Part shown: positions 22,603 to 34,821 of the stretch, one piece after another
Layout: each line of letters opens with the position of its first letter
Position numbering within the stretch: position 1 is the first letter of the stretch
Origin: Phragmites australis
Taxonomy: Eukaryota; Streptophyta; Magnoliopsida; Poales; Poaceae
Reading direction: 5' to 3'
DNA: 64,000 bases
Assembly (NCBI RefSeq): GCF_958298935.1
Contig: NC_084923.1
Coordinates: 6,326,501-6,390,500, forward strand
Translations under genes and position numbers: made by a program
Notes under the pieces: generated by a model
What the model was told of the DNA's origin: nothing
Database searches by the model: none
The model's input: only the letters and a program-made list of their open reading frames with translations

Positions 22603-25600
22603 ATGCCGCGAGTCATGTCTGATGAGGGCGAAGGCCTTGATGCCGACATCGCCAGCCGGACGTCTTCGCACCGCCGCATGGACAGCGCTCAGCACGGCTA
22701 CAAGGTCGGCTTCCCGCCGAAGAAGAACCTCCTTGCCGAGTTATCTGACGCCGTCAAGGAGACTTTCTTCGCCAATGACCCGTTGCGGCAGTACAAGGAC
22801 CAGCCGAGATCCAAGAAGGTCTGGCTCGGCCTGCAGGAGGTTTTCCCGGTGCTCGACTGGGGCAGGCACTACACCCTCGGCAAGTTCAAGGGCGACCTCA
22901 TCAGCGGCCTCACCATTGCCAGCCTCTGCATACCCCAGGTCAGTGAACTAACATCTGGTGGTGCTGCTGAGTGATTAGCAGCAGCACAGTCCATGGCTCC
23001 ATGCACTGATGTAATCTGATATGATATGTGATCTAACGGACCATGCCTTGAAGTATAGGACATCGGCTATTCGAAGCTTGCTAACCTGCCACCACAGGTC
23101 GGGCTATGTAAGTGCACTCATACATATGCTGTGGAATGAAGAATCACGATTAGAAAAGTGGGAATAGGCGTTTTAATAAAAAAAATTATAAAATTGACTA
23201 TCTTCTTCTATTCGAACACCTAACATACCTCTACAAGAAAATCATAATAGAACGTAACACAAATACGCAGCAGAAAAACTATACCTCCACAGAAATTTCA
23301 GAAACTCCGAAGAAAGATCAAAAAACAAACTAAAAGATTCAGTAAAAGTGGGTTTTATAGTTGGAATCGAATACTAGATTCTATAGCAAATCAATTCATG
23401 ACTCATCCCCTACACAAAGGTTGAATCTTGAGAAAAAAATCACCGAAGGAACACGAAATGAACACTGTGTGAAGGTCTCCAAGATGATAGTCTAATGGTA
23501 AAGAAATTCAAGACCATATCACATATATATGTGTATGTGAATTTTATGTCTTTGGTATAAAAAAAATAACCTCCTAAGATGTTAAAATTTTAGCTCAAAA
23601 AGAAAAACAAAAATCAACACCGAAGAAGAAAAATTACACGTAAGGAAAATGAACCAAAGAGGCAAATTAGAAGGAGGAGAATTCAAGCATATAAAACAAA
23701 ATAAATTTTATTACTCAAAGAGATCAGCCCTATTTTAGATGGATTACAAAGATTTTCTTCTCAAAACTCTCTTATATTACATAGGCTAAGCAGTCATCTT
23801 CCTCTCCTCTAAAATCTCAGTGCAATGCTCTCATAAAAAAAGCTAGAAAACTTGAGGATCAAATGGTTTATTCATCCTCTCCTATAGCTCTGCCTCTCTA
23901 TTTATATGTATAGAAAACTTAACCACTAAGTTTTCTAACTTTTTTTTAAATATCCATCTCTTATAGTACACTTCTATCTCTACCTACCATCGAGCGTATT
24001 TTAGTCTATTTTCTTCTCTATTTATCGGATGGCCACAACGCCTTTATGAAGCATCGTCTCGACGCAAGCTTCACGATAGTGCCATATACTCTTTCAGTCC
24101 TCCCACAATTTTGAGGCTAAACCGCGAAGCCCTAACACGCTTCTCAAATCATGACTAGCCATCACTTGCTTCCACTTGAAGCAAGCACTCCGATGATGAC
24201 GTGTATCCTCCGTCTTACGATCTTGACTATCGGCAAGTCTCTCCCACTCCCAATCACTCAGCCCGCCTTGTCACTTGCACTGGCATCCTCTTCGCTTATT
24301 TTGTCAACACGTCATCTTCATCCTCCATTTTATGCTTTGCTTGACCTTCATGTGTATAGTTAGAATCACTCTTGACTCCGTCTAGCCCTTCTTGATTGCC
24401 CATCACCAAACACCCGCTTAGTTCCGATCACCCGTCGTCGACCACCAAGTTGCATCTGTTACCTGTACACCTTGAAACAAGCAAACATATTTCTCTATAC
24501 TCCAAAACATCTCTAAATTAGTACAAAATCAAAAACTTTAACTTAGAGCATATCCTGCAGAAAACGTGAACACTGGATATTCCAGTATGTTTTGCTCTGA
24601 ACACCGGACCATCCGGTGAGTGTAACACTATTTGTTCTAAGAAAATTTTTCTTTCTGCAAGAAAATATCCGATGATCTCATGTTCATCACCGGATAATCC
24701 GGTGTGTGCTAATCCACTGAACCACCCTTCTGCAATCTCTCTACAACAAAAGTTCCAGTGTATTCTCCGGTGTTCACAATCTCAACACCGGACTATTCAG
24801 CATACATAATTAAACTTAGCACCAAAAATCTCCTCTCTGCAGAAAATACTCCGGCGCTCTCAAAGTCCATTACCGGACCATCTGGTATTTGCTTTCATTT
24901 CTGCTTCAGCACTAAACATGCTCCGGTGATACCCTTCGGTGTGGCCACCACACTCACCGTATCTTTTGGTGCATTGATCTCCAATTTCGTCCAAAAAATT
25001 ACTCACTGCAAGAAATAATCTAGCAAGTATGCACTGCACACACCAGAACTTTCGGTGAACACCAGGACATACGATGTTCACACCAGAATTTTTGGTGAAC
25101 ACTATATACGATGTTCACACTAGAACTTTTAGTGTGTTAATTTTTCTATGTACAGAAAAGAATTCGTCAATTTCAAACATCGTCAACTTGAGTTAGTTAT
25201 GAATAAGAACAAACATCCATAAACACATGTTAATCAAATTCAAAATAAATCAACTATTATTAATATCTCATCACGTACAAAATAAGACACTTCTCCACTT
25301 AATCTCTCGTATACATCCCTTCGTTCTAGTTGAGATTACTTTCAGCAACTGTACTGATCAGATATGTTGCCACCATTTTTACAGACAGTAGCTTCGTGCC
25401 GCCTCTGATATACGCAGCGATGGGCAGCTCCAGGGATATAGCTATCGGTCCAGTGGCCGTGGTGTCACTGTTGCTCGGTACTCTCCTCCAGAATGAGATT
25501 GATCCGAACAAGCACCCACTGGAGTACAGCCGCCTGGCGTTCACCGCGACATTCTTCGCAGGAGTCACTCAGGCGGCGCTCGGATTCTTCAGGTGAGTGG

Positions 25601-28600
25601 CAACTGGTGATTGAAAAGCTGTCAGTTGCGGACGGGCAGCAGCCCGGTTAGCAACACCCTCATGGGCGAGGTGAGACGGAGGGGTTCGATTCCTCTTCCC
25701 ATATCTCCTATAAAAACCTGTGTAAAGGGGCCTGGTTCAAAAAAAAAAAGCTGTCAGTTCGTAGCTCTCTTGGCATGAACATTTTATGTAGTCTGTAACG
25801 CAACTCTGCCACAGGCTAGGGTTTATCATAGAGTTCTTGTCTCATGCTGCCATCATTGGATTCATGGCCGGTGCTGCCATCACCATTGCTCTTCAGCAGC
25901 TGAAAGGATTCCTTGGAATCGCGAATTTCACCAATAAAACTGATATTGTATCGGTCATGAAATCAGTCTGGGGAAATGTTTACCACGGGGTAAGATACAG
26001 TACCTTGTGGATTTTTTTACATGTCTGATGAAAACCCCAATATTTGAGAGTTGAAACAATTTATGCTTGCGTTCTTTCTGCAGTGGAACTGGCAGACAAT
26101 ATTGATCGGAGCGTCCTTCCTGACATTCCTTCTGGTTGCCAAGCACATTGTAAGACGATATATTACATGCTCCAGAATTTCATCTTAGTTGTCCTTTGAC
26201 TATTTGAGATAGTCATTCGGTTCCTTTGAATAATTCAGGGGAAGAAGAATAAAAAGCTCTTTTGGGTCTCCGCAATGGCACCGCTCATTTCGGTGATCAT
26301 ATCCACCTTTTTTGTGTACATCACTCGTGCAGATAAGCATGGTGTCGCAATTGTAAGTCATACTTGACTACTCTCAACCTTTGCCATCAAACAGATTAGC
26401 AGGTGTATCAAATTAGTTGAATTAACAATAAAGATTATCAATGAAAAAATTGCAGGTCAAGGACATAAAGAAAGGCATCAACCCATCCTCAGCTAGCCTC
26501 ATATACTTCAGTGGCCCGTACTTGATGACAGGATTCAAAATTGGGGTAGTAGCTGGTATGGTGGGCCTAACGGTAAGATGAACATTTTTTGGTAGGAAAT
26601 ACAAACTACGTGACCTTTAAGGTTCCTATGATGATAACATGGAAAAAGATTTCTATCGTAACAGTGTGCTACCAACTGATGCAAACTTTCTCAGGAAGCA
26701 ATTGCAATTGGAAGAACATTTGCTGCACTCAAGGACTACCAGATAGATGGCAACAAGGAAATGGTGGCTTTGGGGACAATGAACATTGTCGGTTCAATGA
26801 CTTCTTGCTACGTAGCCACAGGTAACAATTAATTTAACCAAAAACAATTCACAGCTCATAAAGATGTAGAAATTGTTCTGACAGAAGTTGTTCTTTGTAG
26901 GTTCTTTCTCGCGGTCAGCAGTTAATTACATGGCTGGCTGCAAAACAACAGTATCCAATGTTGTAATGGCAATTGTTGTACTGCTTACACTGGAGTTGAT
27001 CACCCCATTGTTCAAGTACACTCCCAATGCCATCCTTTCCTCTATCATCATTTCGGCGGTGATTGGCCTAGTTGACTATGAGTCAGCCAGCCTTATCTGG
27101 AAAGTTGATAAGTTGGACTTTCTAGCATGTTTGGGAGCATTCTTCGGAGTCATATTTGCGTCAGTGGAGTATGGCTTGCTCATTGCGGTGTGAATCACAA
27201 CCATTTCTTTCATGCTACCTACAGTTGAGTTCTCTGTATAGCACACTGAGAGCTGATGACTGATGAACTTGCTGTGAATAGGTTACAATATCCCTTGCCA
27301 AAATTCTTCTCCAAGTAACACGTCCAAGAACAGCTTTACTCGGGAACCTTCCACGAACAACCATATACAGGAATGTTGAACAATACCCAGATGCTACCAA
27401 GGTTCCAGGGGTGCTAATTGTTAGAGTGGACTCAGCTATCTACTTCACAAACTCCAACTACATTAAAGAGAGGTAAAATGCTTGTATTCAAAATGAGCTT
27501 CAGTCACCGGAGTGACTACTAGAATAGGGTTTCAGAGTGGCATATTTGGCTTGTTTTCGTTATTGTTATGGATACAGCTTCTTTTGACAAAATGAGGTGA
27601 ACCATGCTTTTGAGCCTTTTTTTTAATAATTCAAGCTGAATGTACAGGTATAAAAAGGAAAGGATAAGATGCTAGTGCTTACGATAAATATCAACTAAAC
27701 CTTTTATGTATCTATATATGACAGATTAGGATTTGGCAGGCCAGGCAGATGTTGCTTAGTTATTTTTTTAGATCCACCCATTGAATTCTACTTTGAAAAG
27801 TTTGAGATATAAAGATATAACTAGGTGGATGTGGTTATCAGCATTCTTGTTTTCTCTATTCGAACTAACTGTTCCTTAATTTGGAGGGTAACCTCAATGT
27901 TAAAGCTGTTATCTGATCAGAAGCAGAATGTCAACTCACAGTTCCTTTTAAAGAAAGTGCAAGATTACATTAGAAGCTCTTCTAGGATGTGGCTACATGT
28001 GCAAACACCATATATGATGAATATGTTAATGGGAAAAGATTAAATTAGGTGCATTATTGTGACATGTTCAGTATCTTAATAGCAGCATGTTACAATTTTG
28101 AAAATAGCTAGGGAAAAACAATGCTTCATTACTATCTATTTTTCAGGATTCTGAGATGGGTCAGAGATGAGGAGGAACAACAACAGGACAAGAACTTGCC
28201 CAAAAATGAGTTTCTGATTGTTGAGCTATCTCGTAAGAACACAGCAGATTTATCTTATCTCAAAATAAGGCGATATTTTTTACTAAATTACAGATAGTGG
28301 CTGAGAACATTGTTCTAACTCTCAACAGCTGTAATTGACATCGACACAAGCGGAATCCACGCCTTGGAGGAGTTGCTCAGAGCACTTGAAAAGCGCAAAA
28401 TTCAGGTAAAACACCAAATCTAGCGTCAAATTTTTACAACTACTAGAAGTCTAGCAGTGATACTGCTACCACGAAAATGTTCATGGAAGAAACCCTTCAC
28501 TAAGATCAAAATTCGTGCCTATCACTTACAGCTGGTTCTTGCCAATCCCGGGCCGGCGGTGATCCAGAAGCTGCGCTCAGCAAAATTCACAGACCTGATC

Positions 28601-28675
28601 GGCGAAGACAAAATATTCCTGACGGTCGCCGACGCAGTGAAGAAATTTGCCCCAAAGGCGGTGGATAATGTTTGA
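22603..28675 (+). CDS. SULTR3: Group 3 sulfate transporter (SulP/SLC26 family), 13 coding exons, 658 aa
   Basis: A proton-coupled anion transporter of the plant SULTR3 type. Exons: 22603-22938, 23059-23107, 25385-25592, 25815-25989, 26084-26149, 26239-26352, 26456-26572, 26695-26821, 26901-27187, 27282-27472, 28147-28232, 28329-28405, 28532-28675. All introns are GT-AG, and the exons sum to 1977 nt in one frame. The hydrophilic N-terminus (1-90) includes [13 protein letters not shown]. The membrane domain (about 90-515) carries [25 protein letters not shown] and [18 protein letters not shown]. The STAS domain (about 530-650) carries [11 protein letters not shown], then IDTSG at 590-594 with its conserved Thr592, and ends FAPKAVDNV. 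The upstream start [11 protein letters not shown] was chosen because it is the first ATG after the leader acceptor; the second ATG four codons on is possible. Group 3 members act at plastid or plasma membranes and some affect sulfate or phosphate distribution. The exact paralogue is not settled. All exons look intact. Confidence 0.95.
23159..25291 (-). mobile_element. LTR-like insertion (Copia-type) in intron 2 of the transporter
   Basis: Intron 2 (23108-25384) is 2.28 kb while most other introns here are about 90-220 bp. The extra sequence reads like a Copia-type LTR on the minus strand. It starts TGTCTTATTTTGTACGTG at 25291, has repeated ccggtgttca / caccggac phrases (24590-25120), and ends with a gggaataggcgttttaata block (RC ...CCCA) near 23159. 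No 5-bp duplication was found (aaaag versus cttct), so the limits are uncertain. It has no coding capacity and leaves both splice sites intact. Confidence 0.5.
25614..25759 (+). mobile_element. tRNA-type SINE in intron 3 of the transporter, with 14-bp duplications
   Basis: The body at 25628-25745 has a GC-rich head (cagcccggttagcaaca), a B-box-like ggttcgattcc at about 25683-25693, and an A-rich tail of about 11 A. It is flanked by the perfect 14-bp duplication aaaagctgtcagtt (25614-25627 and 25746-25759). The length (about 118 bp), internal polymerase III box and tail fit plant tRNA-derived SINEs. The tail runs into the A's of the duplication, so its exact length is ambiguous by a few bases. 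Confidence 0.87.
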
Positions 28676-29130
28676 AGAAGACACATAAAGTCATGTGCAG
28701 GAGAAGCAAAGAGAAGTTTAGCTATTCTTTAGCAAACTCCATGTTTGCCAGTGACCACTGTGTTTTTATGGAGCATAAGAAGAACAGAAGGGGAGTAAAT
28801 AGCATGGTTAATAAAGAAGATGCGCCGGAGTTGGAGCGCACAAGGTTTGCAAGATGTGGTTTAATAAAGCGAGCAGATGGTGGCCTAGTTGGGCATCTAC
28901 GTCAGTCAGTACTTGTGTTTTGTGGAGTCTGTTGGCAAGCACTTGGCAGAAGGTTTGATGGATCAAAAGGTAGATGACTGGTGATTAACATATCACCATC
29001 CTTCGTGAAAGAAGAGTTATCTGTTTAGGATTTCAGTCCTTGCGTCTGACTTATAGTAATCTCTTCGCTTTCGTTGTAATTTCAGGCTTCATGGTGAGGT
29101 TTTACATTTGGATAATGTATATTCTGTTAC
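28676..29130 (+). other. Probable 3' untranslated region of the transporter
   Basis: Non-coding sequence directly after the stop. Weak polyadenylation-type signals (ttaataaag at about 28809 and 28862) are present and a T-rich stretch begins near 29060. The cleavage site cannot be placed. Confidence 0.4.
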
Positions 29131-30749
29131 AGTGTTGCATTTCTAAGGGTTGAATTTCTGCCAAAAAATGCTTGGCTGTGGAGTGTGCTGAACATGTGTG
29201 ACCAATTTGTTTGAGAAAGCACTATGACTTTGTTTCCTTCATTCCTACCGGGCATGCATGTGATGTGCAAGATGCATCGGACTTCGCCACACTTGTCTGC
29301 CTAGCTAGCAATTCCCATTGCGGAACTCAAAATTAAAATTAAAATCCCACTATTCAGATTCTATTTCTGCCACTGGCCACTACTCACTACTTGCCCCAGA
29401 CGGTGGAGCAGAGAAACAGGAGGCTCACCTGCCCGACCGGAAACGGCTAGCCTAGCCGAGCTGCTAATCGCCGGTCGCCGCTGCCGGCCCGTCACGGCGA
29501 ACAACCGACCAACAGTCGCTGCCGAGCCGCCCACCATGTTGCCGCCCCAACTCCCAAGTCACACAGGCACAGGCAAAAGCTTGCGGCGCGCCAGTATTAT
29601 TTTGAAGGAAGCAGGCCGCACTACGGCCACCGGTAGCAAGGCTTCCGACCTTAATCTGGGAACTCGTAGGCGCACCGCGACGCCGCGCACGCATTGGTTC
29701 AGTCGGGTGGCGCCCTGCGGACGATCGCCGGCAGACGTGGCCAACTGGGCCGCCCGGCACGGCACGGCTAGGTACAGCTTGTTAGCCAAACGGCCGGGTC
29801 AGCTCACGGTAAATCTGATGAGTTTTCTTTTTCTCGTTAGCCTGATTAATTAAAATTGGCAAAGCGTGAAAAATTGAGATAGCTCAGAATAGAACCGGAG
29901 ATCTCGTACAGTGCACTACCATTACGATACGAAACGAAGTTGTGTTAGTATTAGAACAAAACAAAATATATAAAATATTTAAAAAATAAATAAACTTAAA
30001 CAGGTCATACCTTGGCTATATCTATGGCAGCCAATTTATCATCGTGTCATGTCGTGTCTTGATCAGACCAAAATAATCATGCCTCATACCGGTCCATTTT
30101 GCTTGATCCAAACCATCTTTAATCGTTGGTGTCTATTGATGGATTAATTTATGTATAAAACACAAGTAGGTTCTTCGTCACTTTTTTTCTTACTCTTCTT
30201 TCATCTAATAAAAACCTATGTAATTTAAATGATAGTCTCACTTACCAGCTACGAATACAAGATACGTTTAAATAAAAAAATTAAAAAAAAATAATAGATG
30301 ATCTCTAATTTTTTATCTCATGTAAAATCAAACTAAGGACATCAGCCTCATTAAAAAAAAATCCATCAGCCTTAGTCCATCGCCTGCCCGCTTCCCACAT
30401 CGGCGCATCGCCCTCCTCCCTTCTCCCATGACGGGCCATGAGGAAATTGAGATCCCCCACATCCTCCACCACCCATCGAGCCACCCCTCCCGTCGGCTCC
30501 TCCCCCTCTCGCTCCTCCCGCACGCCGTCGCCGCGCGCCTCAGACCACTGATACATCCCCTCCTCTCTTCTGAGGAGCGGAGTGACCTGGGACTGGGCAT
30601 TCGCCGCGTAGATATCCCGGAATTGCTGCAGTCCGGCATGCGCAGCACCAACCCCGATCGTCTCACTGATTAAGCGCGCGCACAGGGAACTGGCGCGGCC
30701 GGGGTGGTCCCCGCTATCGCGCCCGCACTAGCTGCATCTCTGGCAGCGT
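29131..30749. other. Intergenic, with a GC-rich block 29400-29820
   Basis: The GC-rich block holds overlapping open frames on both strands (about 100 codons) with no recognisable domain and Arg/Ala/Pro-rich translations, as expected of non-coding GC-rich DNA. 29860-30340 is AT-rich. 30360-30750 is GC-rich and may be the leader or N-terminal region of the PPR pseudogene that follows. Confidence 0.4.
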
Positions 30750-31835
30750 CGTAACTGGGCGCGGATCCGCGCCCACGAGTTCCTGCTCTTCCTCTCCCTC
30801 TCGCGTGGGCATTCCCGCAAACACCTGCCCCGCACGGTCGCCGCGCGCCTTCTCGAGCGTCCCACAGGTACGCCGTCGCGGGACGCGCCTGAAATCCACT
30901 CGATCAAGTCTTACTGCCATTAAGGCAGGGGCGATGTAAGTGTGCCACTGATGAATGCCGTGGATATGCTCAGCCAAAAAGGGACAGAGATTGGTGTTTC
31001 TGCGTGTAGCGCCCTGCTGGTCCATTTAAGCAGGCTTGAATTGACCAGCACTGCGATGGACAGGTACCAACAGACGCTGAGCAAGGGCGTGCAGCCAAAT
31101 TTTGAGTTATCTACAATGCCGTGATCAGTGCATTGTACTAGGATGCTAATGTTGGGAATGCTGTGCCAATCATGAAGAAGGTGTTTGATTGCGGGATGAG
31201 TATTGGCGCATTCATCTGCACCTTGATAATTATTGGGCATTGTATGAACCGTGGCTTTGATTCGGCATTTGAGGTATTCGATCAGATGATGGGTAAGGAG
31301 GGCTGGAGGGGTGTTTGTGAGCCAAACTAGGCAACAAACTCATTACTATTCAACGAGCTATGCTATAATTTTTTTTTCGAACTAAGCGGGCTATGCTATG
31401 AGTGTAATGCTTTGATAAATGCGCTGGCTGAGAACACGGTAGATGGACTTTAATCTGTGTTTGTTGTTTTTCAATATGATGGAGGGATCGATGTGGTTGT
31501 TCACAAACAGCAGGATACAAATACAAATATACAATGAGATGATCAAAGGGTCATTGTATCATTCGACCTGTTTGTTATGCCAAGAAGGCTGTGTGAATGC
31601 GTACTAGTGTGACATGAGAAGACACTCAGCGGTGACATACAACACCCTCATCGGAGGTTTTTGTTGCTCAGCAAATACTACTATTGCTCTTAGGATTCTA
31701 GAGTCAGTCAAGAACCTTAGGAGTGGTCTTACAGTGAATTGATTTATGGTTCAGCGAGATGGAAAAACTGGTATTTAGCTTCTCGGATGTAGAATGAGAT
31801 GCAGCGTTGTGGCATATGCCCAAATGAAGGTAACT
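30750..31835 (+). pseudogene. Pentatricopeptide repeat (PPR) protein pseudogene
   Basis: Translation from about 30755 gives an N-terminal region (HEFLLFLSLSRGHSRK), one stop, then GRGDVSVPLMNAVDMLSQKG and YQQTLSKGVQPNF. After a frameshift near 31102 comes IYNAVISAL, a stop, NAVPIMKKVFDCGMS and IIIGHCMNRGFDSAFEVFDQ. Further degraded pieces follow: NALINALAEN (about 31405) and TYNTLIGGFC (31640). These are canonical plant PPR helices with the (V/I)TYN.LI..(L/F)C pattern. At least two stops and several frame changes make it non-functional. PPR proteins normally bind organellar RNA. The family is clear, the subfamily is not. Confidence 0.78.
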
Positions 31836-31994
31836 ACCTCAATCTTTTCTGCTTTTTAGTACATTGACTCGGTCTTCAATAATGTTAATGAACATTCCTA
31901 TCATTGCTTTTCTTAGTTATGTGTTAGCAAAATTTATTAAAATTTTAACAATGTCATGGATTGAGACTCGTAAACACTACTGGATACTGATGCT

Positions 31995-32130
31995 TTAGGA
32001 TCCTAGAGTCAGTGGAGGATAATGGGTTACCTGATGACTGGTCTCACGCTGAACTGATTCTTGCTGTTTGCTAGATAGGTAAACTGGAATTTGGCTCTAG
32101 AATGTCCAATAAAAGCCCAAATGAAAGTAC
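31995..32130 (+). pseudogene. Second PPR fragment, partial duplicate of 31680-31835
   Basis: The sequence gcttt + aggatcctagagtcagt reproduces the end of the preceding pseudogene (near 31690, aggattctagagtcagtc). The translation RILESVEDNGLPDDWSHAEL follows, then a stop, and the copy ends with ccaaatgaaag as the first copy does. It is a decayed local duplicate, not an extra functional repeat. Confidence 0.6.
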
Positions 32131-32991
32131 CTTGCTCTGTTCTTTTTTACTTTTGTCTTTTAGGATATCGGTATGGTCCTTTTTTTTTAAAGAGATATCG
32201 ATATGGTCTTCAATGGACGTCTGTGACCATTCTTATCATTGCTTTTTTAAAGTTATAGGTTAGCGATACTTATTAAAATGTAATGAGATGAGGTACTTGC
32301 AATGAAAAATCTTTTGGTACAATATTTTTGTGACAAATTTAAATGTTTTGACGCATATTTGTAGTCTAAAGTTTAGAAGTTGACCGCATGCATTTTAGGA
32401 GTGGGGAGGAAGGGCATAATTTGGACAAGAGTTTTTTACTGTACACATTTTGATTAGTTCTCCAACATTAGATGAGGCTGGGAGGGGAGGAAGGGAATAA
32501 TTTGGACAAGCGCTATTTTTTTAACTGTACGATGGAACTTCCGATGCATTTCGATTAGTTCTCCAACATTAGATGAGGCTGGAAAATTAAGGAAAGAAAT
32601 TCCGATGTGGTATCACTCATTTTGTTTGAAAAGAAAAAAATATATGTTGTCACTCGCATTCTATGGCACCAGGGCCGGAGCTTCGTTGAGATTAAACATG
32701 GCCCCTCCTTGGTCTAAGTTCTTAGGAAAACACTTAGTTTTGTCACTTGCCTACTAATAAAAGGACAAAATTTCGCATGATGCTTCTTGCTTGGCCCCTA
32801 CATTTCTCTTCAAGCTCCACCACTGTATGACACGGACCTGACTCCTGAGGCCATTGGCCGCGAAGGCAGGCCTCACATGGATGGTGCTGTTCTGGAACCT
32901 AGCTATCAAATACGTTATAAGGTTTGTTACGTTCAATCAAGTGCTACAAAAGGACACGAAAATACGAAGAGAGCTACTGAATTTGAGGATT
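32131..32991. other. Unassigned stretch
   Basis: Contains a direct repeat of a phrase including gattagttctccaacatt (about 32451 and 32551), both followed by agatgaggctgg, suggesting a small local duplication of about 100 bp. No gene is supported. A short plus-strand frame at 32787-33050 has no recognisable features. Confidence 0.45.
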
Positions 32992-34077
32992 CACAAATAC
33001 AGAAAGGCTTATTAGTGCAAGTTGAAAAACAGCTTTACTGTGTTTTTTAACCGGCACTCTTAAATCAGCACTAATAATGTCAACTATTAGTGTCGGTTGC
33101 CCACTCGGTACAAATGCTATTTTCAGGCAATAAAAAAACAGAAAAATGGCGGCAGTGGGAGCGGCATCTGAGTCGGTCCTATCGCCAGCTCTGACCATAT
33201 ACTCATCTCAAACACAAAAACACAATCTCACCATATACACATCTCTGCTGGTACACAAGAACACAATATCATTCATATACTCATCTCATCCAAATACTTA
33301 TTTCTGCCGATACACAAGAACACAATTCTATCCATATATTCATCTCAAACACAAGAACATAATCAAATCGAATGGAAAGAATACAAAGAGAGAGATTCAG
33401 TACGCGCTCGATCCACACGCCACTCGAAGGTCGGCCTCCGCCCGCTCCTGCGTCCGAGCCGCTCACACTCGAGCCGCACGCCGCGCGGAGGCCGACCTCT
33501 GCCCGCTCCTGCACCCGAACCACACATCACTCGGAGGCCAGCCTCCGCCCTCTCCTGCACTCGAGTCGCCCGCCGCTCGAATCCGCTTGTGGCTATGGAG
33601 GAAAGGAAAGAGGTAAGGGGGAGAGCGGAAGAGGAGGATGAGAAGGACGGCGGCACCCCCAAATCAGGAGAGAGGAGGAGATCCAGTTCGAGAGAGAGAG
33701 GAGGCTAGAGTGGTGGTTGGGAGCTCGTAGAGCTTGGCGCTCTCAATGAGCACAGGCTTTATGAGTGGGCTGCTGCTCTTCGGAGGCAAAGGGAGGGAGA
33801 GGAAGAGATAAGGTGGAGAGAGAGGGAGGGAGGAGACTAAGAGATAAAGGACACGAGCTGAGCCAAAACGCTATTTAATAGAAATTTCGGGTACATTCGT
33901 ATCAGTGTCGATTGTGGTTCAAACCGGCACTGATAGCCAGGTATCAATGCCGGTTCTTAACGATTTCACCATAGTTCGCGTGCGGGAGTTTAAGAACCGG
34001 CACTGATGTATTTTTTGTTATGATTTTGTTGAACTGGCACTGATAGGATGTTACTTTTAACCCCTTCTGTAGTAGTG
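32992..34077. mobile_element. Non-autonomous CACTA element, 1.09 kb
   Basis: The right end read inward is CACTACTACAGAAGGGG. The left end is the slightly decayed CACAAATACAGAAAGG. The flanks are att on both sides (32989-32991 and 34078-34080), an exact 3-bp duplication. Subterminal motifs aaccggcact / cggcactgat recur at both ends (33050-33110 and 33920-34050). The middle carries two kinds of degenerate tandem repeat and no transposase. Confidence 0.83.
33200..33590. repeat. Two degenerate tandem arrays inside the CACTA
   Basis: 33200-33360 repeats a phrase tacacaagaacacaat + catatactcatctca about three times (units of roughly 55-60 bp). 33420-33590 repeats ggcctccgcccgctcctgc with variants three times in a GC-rich context. 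Open frames through these are repeat artefacts. Confidence 0.75.
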
Positions 34078-34821
34078 ATTCTATGCCCTAAAATAATTTA
34101 GTGGCTGTTGCTCATAGGTAGTGTGAGTACTCCTCTCTTAAGACAAAATCAGGGGATGTCTTCTCCCCAGTTGAGTTTTTTTTTTTATTTAGGTCTATAA
34201 ACACTCATGTATTTGCTTGGATCAATTGTTCGTACCTTTTTTAGCGCTGCATATTAATCATCTTCGACTCATCGTGTGAGCAGTGGGCGTACCAAATGCC
34301 ATGGCCAGTAGAACTGGCGCCTCACACTCTATCCGTGACCTTTTCCCCTTCAGTGATGCATTAAACTTTTGACCTTTTTAAGTTCAGCTCGTAGTTATAA
34401 TATGCGGGCAAACTATTAAATTGAGTGGCCAGTACCGAACTGGCAACTCACATATTGTCCGTGATCTACTTCAGTTTCTGATGAATATGCAGTACATTCT
34501 TAAAGTGGCGTGTCAGTTATAGTAAGCCCATGTGATGTTTGCCCTTGGCAAAGTAAGCGTGCTTGTATTAACTAGTTTTGCATGCACATAGGAACACGTT
34601 AAGCTAAACTTGTTGTATTATCTGCCCAATTGCATGGTAGATTTGAAATGTTATTGTATTTACTGCCAAATGCTAAGGCGTATGACTGAAAATTATTTTG
34701 TTATACAAACTTAATCATTGAATTATTTATATTTGACTTACTCATTTACACCATTGTAATCTCACTCCCCTGTCAAAATACGCAATTGTAGGATTGGTGG
34801 TTAATAGTGCGAAAACTTTTA
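34078..34821. other. Unassigned stretch
   Basis: No gene. Positions 34290-34340 and 34420-34460 share phrases (ccagtag/taccgaactggc, ctcacat), hinting at a small decayed duplication. Confidence 0.4.

Noticed and set aside
22541..22951. 136-codon frame overlapping transporter exon 1
   Set aside because: Out-of-frame shadow of the GC-rich first exon; the SULTR frame is supported by all 13 exons.
29464..29853. Overlapping frames of 76-105 codons on both strands
   Set aside because: GC-rich, no domain and mutually overlapping; probably non-coding.
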